Of a DNA stretch of 64,000 nt, positions 24,401 to 33,400 are shown one piece after another. The DNA is from Oryzias latipes. Lineage: Eukaryota; Chordata; Actinopteri; Beloniformes; Adrianichthyidae. The notes under the pieces were generated by a model. That model had not been told where the DNA came from. It searched no databases and was given only the letters and a program-made list of their open reading frames with translations. A program made the translations under genes and the position numbers. The stretch covers positions 23,990,160-24,054,159 of the forward strand of contig NC_019862.2 of assembly GCF_002234675.1 (NCBI RefSeq), written 5' to 3'. The first letter of the stretch is position 1. Every line of letters starts with the position of its first letter.

Positions 24401-27400
24401 TAAGTACTAGCCAGGAAACTAATATAGAATTGTGTTTTCTACATTTTGAACCTGTGTGTAATATCTTATTAATAAATTATAGATTCTCATTTTCACTTCT
24501 ACTTTATGTCATGTGCTTCTGTTTCCAGGTGCCCACTGTTCCTGCTGGAGAGGCCAGTGACGCAGAGGAGGTATCTGACGCGGACGACACCCTGGCTGCA
24601 TCTCCAAAGCCCCCCACTTTCACTCCCGCAGAAGGCGTCCGAGGCAGGAAGTCCTTGCCCCAGAAGAAAGACAGCAGCGGCATTGCCACAGTCCTGAGGG
24701 AATTCTTGCAGGCCGAGAGGGGGCGTGAGGAGGAGGTTAACAAAGGGGTGAGTTTGGTATATTTATGAAATAATTGGAATTTTTATTCAGTTCTCAGATT
24801 TACTGAAGTTTGATAGATGACCCCAATAACATAAAAAAGACTGTTATTGTGTTTTCCACAGATTCGGGACAGAGACAGATTGGTGGACGAGCGAACGGCC
24901 TGGTCATCGTGGTTTGCCTCAGCCTGTGCTGATGTGCCCGCCAAACGGTTTAGAGAGTTCCAGGGGGAGACGTTCTCCCTCCTGATGCGTTACCTGAACC
25001 CCCCCACTGTGCCTGTTGCAACACAACCTCCCCCACAGCAGTACCAGCCCCAGCAGCAAACTTGGCAGCAGCCCCCGCATCAGCCGCTGCAGCACACTTG
25101 GCAGCAACCCCCGCATCAGCCGCTCCAGCACGCTTGGCAGCAGCCCCCGCAGCAGTACCAGAGAGCATACGTTCAGCCAGACTCCTCTTACAATGTAAGC
25201 ATGAAATAGTAAAATGTCATTATTTACACAAATGAATTCTAAGTATAAAAATATTACTTTTACTTGGTGTTTTTGTAAAAATACACATGAACAACATCAC
25301 CTTCTTATGTTTCCAGACTACTGTGTTGGGTGAGCCTACCCATACCAGGCCCACCTCTGCCACTCCGCTTTCAAGCACTCCAATTTTGCATTATTCTAGT
25401 CAGCCTTCAGGCAGCCAACATCAGCAACCGTCCACATCTGACCCCCAGTTACAGCATCTGGATGAGGGTCCCAGATCATCTTTCAACAAAAGTGGCTTTG
25501 GCAAGTCAGGGCCTGGATAATTAGTGTGCCTATGGATGAAGTACCTGTGTGGCTATTTGTGCCTATGGATAAAGTTTGGAGAGCTGGTATCTTTGCTGTG
25601 ACACATTCTGTATTTGTTATATATTTTGTGACAAAAAGGCACTTGACTTGCGTGTAAATTGTGACAGTCAGGTTTGTGTGGTGCTTTGTTATGGTAAAAA
25701 TAAAGTGTTGTTTTCGTATATCTATTTTTGTGTATTATTGTTAAAAATAGTGATGTGAGTAAAACCTACCAAAATCACGTTCACACTGCAGGCTGAAACG
25801 ACCCAATTCCATTTTTTTTTTTTTTTTTTTTTTTTTTTGCCCATGCAATCTGTATCTGAGCCGATCTTTTCAAGTGTGACTTAGGCCACTTGGGTATGTG
25901 GTCCTGAATCCAATACAGATCCGATCTTTTGAAATGCGACCTCCGTCTGAACGGCCAGGCCACATGTATCCGACCCGTAGGTCATCGATACGCTTCAAAC
26001 GTCATCATTCTGCGTTGAAGTAGGCGGGAACGAGAACATAGACATCAACCATGGCGGACGGTGCTGCTGAGACCAGTCAGTGGAAGGAACGCGAGGTCAC
26101 CGATTTGATTAATATTTGGGGTGACAGCTCTATTCAGGCCAAAATCCAAGGCTATTATCACAACCGGGCGGTTTTTGAAAAAATTTCCAGCGAAATGGCC
26201 CAGCGTGGGTACAGACGATCCTGGCTCCAATGCCAGCGAAAAATAAAAAGCCTCCGAGCCAAATACAAGGAGGTTAAAAACTTGAACAAACGAAGTGGCT
26301 GTAAAAGAATGACCTGTCCATTTTACGAAGAGCTGGACCGCATTTTGGGGAATAAGCCCAGCGTTCGGTCACTAGAACTGGACAGCTGCTCCGGCCACGA
26401 GGAGCCCGAGGTGGAGGGGGAGGAGGAGGAGAGCCCAGGTCCCGCTGGTGGTGTCGCGGCCAGCCTGGCTAGTCGCTCTTGCGGTGAAACAGGTGGGTTA
26501 TTTGCACATGGCTAATAGCTACTGTGACTTAACTTTATAACACTGAAATACGATGTGTGGCAGTTTGTTAAATGCATACACAGGTGATGGGATCAGTACA
26601 TCCCACCACTCCTGGCTGGCTGCGACTCCGCACCCACACGTTTCTCTTACCGACGTTCACGTTTCTAACAACACTGCTCCAAAAAACACCATGGCCAAAA
26701 ACCTTGCTATCTTCCTTTTTAACTTTCTTCTTAAAATGAGAAGGTTGTAATGGCTCCTTTGTGAAAATAAATTTAATAATACAAAAAGAGCTCCGCTGTT
26801 GACAACACTGACATCCATTGTTAACGTATTTTTTTTAAAACTTTATTGTACAAAATGTAAGTAAAATACAAAACACAATTTTGCAAAGTAAGCTTCAAAT
26901 ATGCCTGGGGAGCATACATGTTACATGCATTTTACATAAAAACATTTAGGTTTTTACAACTTTCATACAAACATACAGCTTTCCGATTAAGCCTTTGTTT
27001 TAGAGATGTTACTGAGATACATTTCAATTTGTTTATCCATTGTTAACGTTAGCTACTTCTGCAAACGAGTGACGTCGTTCCCCATTGAGTACTCTTCTGC
27101 GCATGAAGGTCCCTTCTGGGTCATTTCACGTTCACACAGGAGATCACAAAAGTTCGCATTTAATTGGAAAATATGAACAGCCTTGCAAAAAAATAAATCG
27201 GAATTGAGCATTGAGCCCTGCAGTGTGAACGTAGCCATGGACTGTATGTGGGAACTGGACTGAGTGCCGCCACCCCCACGTTCCAAATAGGAAATACCTG
27301 TTTGTACCAGAAACGTACAAAGTTATTCGAGTTATAAACTGGGCTATCAAATGTTGCGATAAAAGCATGTGGTGCAAGCTGGCCCCAACCTCTAACGTTC

Positions 27401-30400
27401 GAAACATATTATTGACGGACTCTCCTGAGCCAGCTTTCAGTAGAAGGGGTGTGGCTTTCCAATGAGCTCACTCCTGATTAGCGGCAGTGGTTGCCATAGA
27501 AATGTTAAGTCAGGCCAACTCAGATCAATCACTGCTTACTAACAACGTCTGGTTTCAACGTGGCGAAGTCCGCATCGTGGAAAATGACGACTGAATTGAC
27601 TTGCAACAGGAAGTAAGTCATTTTCTGTGGATTATGTCACACTCACAATATACAGTTCTGTCACACAGTCAATTCGATAAATACATATTTACATATTTTA
27701 GATTTTCATAATAAATACATGTTTGCAACATAATGAGCATGAAAGGTCTCACCACAGAAATGTCTTCATTTTAATGGCGACCTCCTGCCAAGGCACACTT
27801 CCTACTGGGCTATTGTAGTATCCATTCAAAGAAGCACAAAAAATCTCTGTCCACTGCTGTCTGCCGTGGCCCACACCCCTCCAAGCTGGCCTCTTCCAGC
27901 ACTCCCTACTGGTTTGATCTGGCCAATGTCATTCTCCACATTGATCGTATTTGCACCCATTTCCAACCTTGCAGGTGTTGCAGCAAGTTGTAGGCCTTGG
28001 TGATATTGTTGGCAAAACTTGGGGCAACCAGCCAACAGGTGTGTAGGCACTAGAAGCGGGCTGCCTAAATGCCAAAGGCATTTTCCACCACACGTCTGGC
28101 CCTTAAGCAGCCGTAGTTAAATATCCTATGGTCATGCTCCAGGTACTTGTCTGAGTATAGCTTCATCATGTAAGTGTGGAGGGGAAAGGCTTTGTCCCCA
28201 ATGATGAAGTAGGGGATGTCTCTGTCATCGTGGGGCAGGTTGCTTGGCTCTGGGAAACTTATTCTGCTCCTGACAGGCACAGGCTTTAAGGACGACCTGC
28301 TATAGACACCACAGTCAGAGTGTAATCCCAGGGCCCCCACATTCACCTACATGAACTTGTAGCCTGCATCCACCAGTCCAAATAGCACAATGGAAAAGAA
28401 ACCTTTTTTAGTTGTTGTAGAGCAGGGGTGGGGAACCTTTTTGGCCAAGAGAGCCATAAACACCAACATTTTTAAATGCAATTTTGTGAGAGACGTACAA
28501 TATTGTAGCATCCCTTTCCCACGCTGCGCATGGAGACTTAAGGTTCTTTATTCTGATTTTTTTTTTTAAAAACACATTAACGTACATTTATATGGTAATT
28601 GCCCCAGTACCAGTGTTCATTCCCCTCAGGGAATCAAACCCTGGATTCCTGCGTGGTAGCCTCTCACCTTACTAGGCACCGGTCCGCGGCCAGGGGGTTG
28701 GGGACCCCTGCGCTACAATATCTTTAAAACTAAAAATACAAATAAATGTGTGCATTTTATGCAATTTCAACACTTTAAAAGTACAATAAATATGTGGATT
28801 CTTTTTAATAACATTGTTATGCTGTTGCTAAAAAATGAGTTTCTCAGCATTAATGCGACTTCTGGTGCTGCATGGTGGTTTCGCTGATCATCTTGTCTGG
28901 TTGATACGTGCTGAGTTTAAGCTTCATGCAGGCGTTGAGACTTTCATCTGTTAAACGTGATCATAAGTTGGTCTTCATGTTCTTTAGACGTGAGAAAGAC
29001 TGCTCACATGCAAACAGTACAGACCAAAAGTTTGGACACACCTTCCCATTCATTTGAATGAGAAGGTGTGTCCAAACTTTTGGTCTGTACTGTACGTGGA
29101 GCCAAACATTGTCAGGACAGCAATACTCACACGCTGCTGTGTGTGGTATGTGACGGGCAGCATGTTCTTAGTTTTGACAATCAGTGCACCGTTTCCCCTC
29201 GCTGCCTGAGCCCACTACCCTTCCCCTTTCCTGCTCACAAATGCCGCAGGCATGGCAATTCGCAGGTTTCCGGCTGGTACAAACTCTGTGATATAACAGA
29301 TAATAGTAAACCGATAGTGGCGCAGATTTTTTCTCTCCAAGTACTGCTACTACCGCGCACCCCCCTGGCATCGCATCGCGCCCGAGAAGGACTGGTCTAC
29401 TGAAAAAAAAATGTATAAAGATTTGTTTGCGAGCCAGATGTGGCCATCAAAAGAGCCAGATATGGCTCCCGAGCCATGGATTCCAGACCCCCGTTGTAGA
29501 GGCTGATGGACTTTTTTAGCTTAGTAATACGGAAATACTTCCTGTCCAATGCTCCGCAGGGAAGATGGAAGTTCCATCTGGTGCCAAACTTGTCTGCAAC
29601 TTCCTGCCATTCGTCTGGTGTACTGGGGGTGCCAGACTGCTCATAGGGGTACTCTTCTATGATGGCTGTGCACACCTCAGGCATAAAGAGTGAAATAGTG
29701 TTGTGTGCAACACAAAGTCGAACTTCAGAGCCCAGTAGGAGATTCCCAGTAGGAGAGTGATGGCCAGCTTCAGGCTTGGACAAAGTGTCTCCTGTATCTG
29801 TGTGTAGACATCTGACTCCATCCTGAAGAAATCTTCAAAGACCCCACAGTCCTCAATCCTCAGCTCGTTAATAATTGTGTCGTACACGCTCTGTGCTGCA
29901 ACCACTGATTTACCCAACAACTTATTCTTCTTTGCCCTTCTTGTGGGTAAGCAGTTGTGCAGCAAGCACAATGTTCTGTTATCTTCATATTCTTCTCAGC
30001 ATCAACCACAATTCATAAAGACACAGGTCTGGAAGTTGCTATGGTGCTATCAACGCCGTGAGTTTTGTGCAGCATCAATGCCATCTCCCCATTTGGACCC
30101 ACGGTGGCCAGAATTGCCAGGTCATATCCAGGCCTCCAGCCCATGTCAACAGCGCTTGTTGAGTGCCTGCACTGCTACCGTAGGATTTCCAACAATCGGA
30201 TGGTGCAATGGGAAAACAGCACAAGGGCAGGGGGTTGCCAGTCTTAGATGAGTGGCAAAACACTTCAAGAAAGAAGACTTGAAGTCTAGTTGAGATGACT
30301 CAACTTCAAAGAGAGGTCATAAGGAAAATATGGTAGAAGGAGCTCTACTTGATCAAGAGATTGCTCCCAAAAGTGTGGAGCTAAGAAGTTGACTTTGTGT

Positions 30401-33400
30401 TCATTTTTTACTTTTATCATTTATTTGTATTTAACATTCAGAGGTATTATAGTTTTGTTTAATAAATCACTGTTCTGAATTTCAAGGAATTCATTTTTCG
30501 TTGTTGGTGATGTTGGGCAATAAGCTGAGAAATTGGTCTTAAATTTTGATACGCATGGTCTTAAAAAGTCTTGAATTTAACTTGAAGAAATTTGCAGGAA
30601 CCCTGGTTCATGCCCTCTAAAGACCTGATCTTTATACCACAACTGTAACAGTCTTGTCATGTTTCAGCATTCCATCATCCCAGTTAATAATATATTTATA
30701 TTTATTTTTATATAGGATCAAGAAAGAAGAGGAAAAGGCCCGTGGAGGAGTCTGTGGACCTTGACAGAGAGATCCTTCGAGCTCTGCAGGCCAGACCACA
30801 TGTTCACCCCCCACCACCTCCTCTCTCAGAAACTGAGCTTTTTATGAAAAGTTTAATCCCAATGATTGACAGCCTCCCTCCTCTGAGGAGGGGGGCTTTA
30901 AAGTTAAAAATACACAGTCTGGTTTTTGAGGCTGTATCTGACTTCTTATAAAATAAATGTTTCTTTTTCATGCAGATTGTGGTGTTGACTTTATACAAAA
31001 TGATCACACTGTTGAGGTTTTTTGCATTACTCACCGAATTAAAAAGTCACATAAAATTTAATCACAGTGTCAGTACGAGGAAAGAACAAGCTCTTAAGTG
31101 TTTTTAAGTGGCACTTAATCTATCAATCCTGTTGTTTTTTTTATAAAAAGCGCTTTTCGTGCATGCAGCTGAAAGTGCTTTACAATTAAAAACAACAAAA
31201 AAGAAAAAAAAAACACCCCTTTGCCCTTCCCGCCATCCACACATACACCCCATGACCCCCAAGATAATGCATACAGGCACGAATAAATGACTATTATAAA
31301 AAAAAGAGATGTAAGGCTTGGTTCTTCTTTGAGAAAACAATGTATCAGGAATCTGTTATGCCAGGAATAGCTTAGCTACAGAACAGCCCCACAGTGCCCA
31401 TTCACACCAGACAGCAACAGGGTCCACCCCACAGTCGTGAGGCTGCAATGTTTGACCCCATAGCAAGGGCAAGCACTGGGGCAACAATCACTGACCACTG
31501 AAGCTGAAATCTTATTAAAGAGAAAGTTAAAATTAGATACAGAAAATGTATTTAAATATCTAAAAGTGAAAGTAAATTGAAATGAATACATAAAAAATCA
31601 ATTAATATTTTTTTAAAAACAAAACAAAATCAGATAAGATTATATAAAAGCCATGTCAAAAGGGTGGGTCTTGAGCTTTTGTGGTCCTGAGGCTCGCCGG
31701 CTGGCTGTTCCACAAGCGAGGACCATAATGGTAGAATGAAGCCTTACCGTAAGTTTTGGTCTGCACCTTAAGGACAACTGAAAGGCCGGTGCCAGAGGAC
31801 CATGAGGGTCCGCGGAGGCTCATACTTTAAAAGAAGTATGAGAGATAAGAAGGCCTAAGACCATTAAAACATTTAAAAAACACACCAAAAAAAATCGCAA
31901 AATCAAGCCTGAAACGCACAGGGAGCCAATGCAGCGATTTTAAAATGGATGTAATGTGTTGCCGCCCCCCTGGTCCTCGTGCCACTGAGTTCTGTAATAT
32001 TGTAAGCTAGCAAACCATGTTTGTAATAAACCAGAGAGCAGCGCATTGCTATAATCTAACCTACTGAAAATAAAAGCATGGATTAGAACCTCTGTGCTGG
32101 CAAGAGAGAGGAATGGACGGACTCTGGCAATATTTTTAAGATTATAAAATCTTGACGACATTTCTAATGCGTGGGATTAAATTTCACAAGTTTCTCACAC
32201 AGTGAATGATTACGTTTTGGTAAGATCATCTCTCTCTTGTCTTCAGGGTCGACGATTAGAACTTCTTTTTTGTCCTGGCTGAGCTGTAAAAGTTTTCTGC
32301 CATCCACGACTTTAAGTCTAAAATACAATTTAAAAGAGTATTAACAGGTTCAAGGTCATCAGGAGACACACCGATATATAGCTGTGAATCATCAGCCTAG
32401 CTGTAAAAGTCAATGCCATGTCTCCTGACGACATCCCCAAGAGACAACATATACAAATTAAAAAGTAACGGACCTACCATTGACCCCTGGAAAACCCAGC
32501 AGCTCATTCCATGGATTCTCAAAGAGCACATATCCATACTTATAAAAGTGTTGATCTGTGAGATAGGAATAAAACCAATTAAAAACAGTTCCTGAGAGGC
32601 CCACAAGACTCTTAAGTCTGTCTAATCAAATCTGGGGATCTACCGTATCAAAGTCCTGAAGATCTCTCTCAGTTATTAAGTAATTCAGCCATCGATGCCG
32701 GACAGCAAGTTGTCAAACTGGGCCTGGGAGAGACAGACTTACCACTGGGACCACCAGTCACAGCCCCAAAGCTGGTGGTGAAACTCACCAAACTTAGAGT
32801 GTAGCTGGTTTATCTGGTGAACACAGGCACAGCGATAACCAGGACAATGTTTGTGTTTGTTTTTCTAATAAAGATAAACCAAAGCCACACTCCTGGCATG
32901 ATATTTATCCATATACTGTTGCAAGAATGCTAGCAAATGAACCGAACCATTTCCGTTTTGCACCCAATTTGCGATTCACGAAATTTGCACTGCTACAACT
33001 TTTCCAACTGTGGGGAGCAGACGTGCCTTAGTTTACAGATTTATAAAATGTTTTTTATTCTGTATTTTTATGTGTTCCTTTTGCCTGCAATTACGGTACT
33101 AATTGATTTAGTTAATTCTCTGTGTGATAACCCTTGCGCTATCTTAGATGACCACACCCTTACATTGACGTGTTCTCCCTACCATATCAAAGGTGGATAA
33201 AGGTGGAAAGATTTCATGTAATCCATGGACACCAGTGAAGATCACAAATCATTGAAGAAAAAAGGTTCAGAGCACTGTCTAGTGGGTCTAGATGACCCAA
33301 CTCCCAACGTTAAAGTGCCCAGGATAGCACAAGGGTAAAGCAATGTTCTGTCATCTTCAATAGTTTAATCAAATGCCTGATGTGTGCGTCGCTTGAGGGT

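Larger units (their letters stand above)
25777..27232. mobile_element. Inverted-repeat transposon carrying a Myb-like gene
   Basis: Perfect 16-bp inverted ends ACGTTCACACTGCAGG (25777-25792) and CCTGCAGTGTGAACGT (27217-27232) bound a 1456-bp block, and weaker similarity (AATTCC then T-rich) extends about 45 bp inward on each side. The only gene inside is the Myb/SANT-like one at 26051-26750. No transposase is present, so it would need one supplied in trans. Accessory Myb-like proteins are a feature of Harbinger elements. A target duplication could not be read with confidence. It lies between the MADF gene and the Harbinger transposase. Confidence 0.7.
28423..29493. mobile_element. hAT element inserted in Harbinger transposase, 8-bp TSD
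   Basis: A 1071-bp block starts CAGGGGTGGGGAACC and ends GGATTCCAGACCCCCG, imperfect inverted ends of hAT type. It is bounded by the perfect 8-bp direct repeat TTGTAGAG (28415-28422 and 29494-29501). Removing it rejoins the transposase reading frame at LYN(...)KKGFFSIV. Inside are a truncated SINE (28570-28680) and an 81-bp palindrome (29014-29094). No hAT transposase frame is evident. Confidence 0.85.
27800..29985 (-). pseudogene. PIF/Harbinger transposase (HARBI1-like), broken
   Basis: The minus strand encodes a Harbinger DDE transposase in two blocks separated by a hAT insertion. From the N-terminal side (29971 down): [17 protein letters not shown], then [20 protein letters not shown] with the first catalytic Asp. 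After the insertion come [26 protein letters not shown] (second Asp), [11 protein letters not shown] and [20 protein letters not shown] with the catalytic Glu. Several in-frame stops (after KFM, after AFGI, after ARF) and a lost segment of RT-independent N-terminal sequence make it dead. It would have cut and pasted DNA in the nucleus with help from an accessory DNA-binding protein. Confidence 0.85.

Noticed and set aside
25016-25198. Alternative frames in the CAG/CCC-rich stretch
   Set aside because: Low-complexity repeats of the MADF exon keep several frames open; splice phases support only the [10 protein letters not shown] frame.
22818-30605. A single 7.8-kb hAT element enclosing the MADF, Myb and Harbinger parts
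   Set aside because: The two candidate ends look alike in inverted orientation, but the flanks (GGTGTGTG and GTTCATGC) do not form a target duplication, so I keep them as separate low-confidence features.
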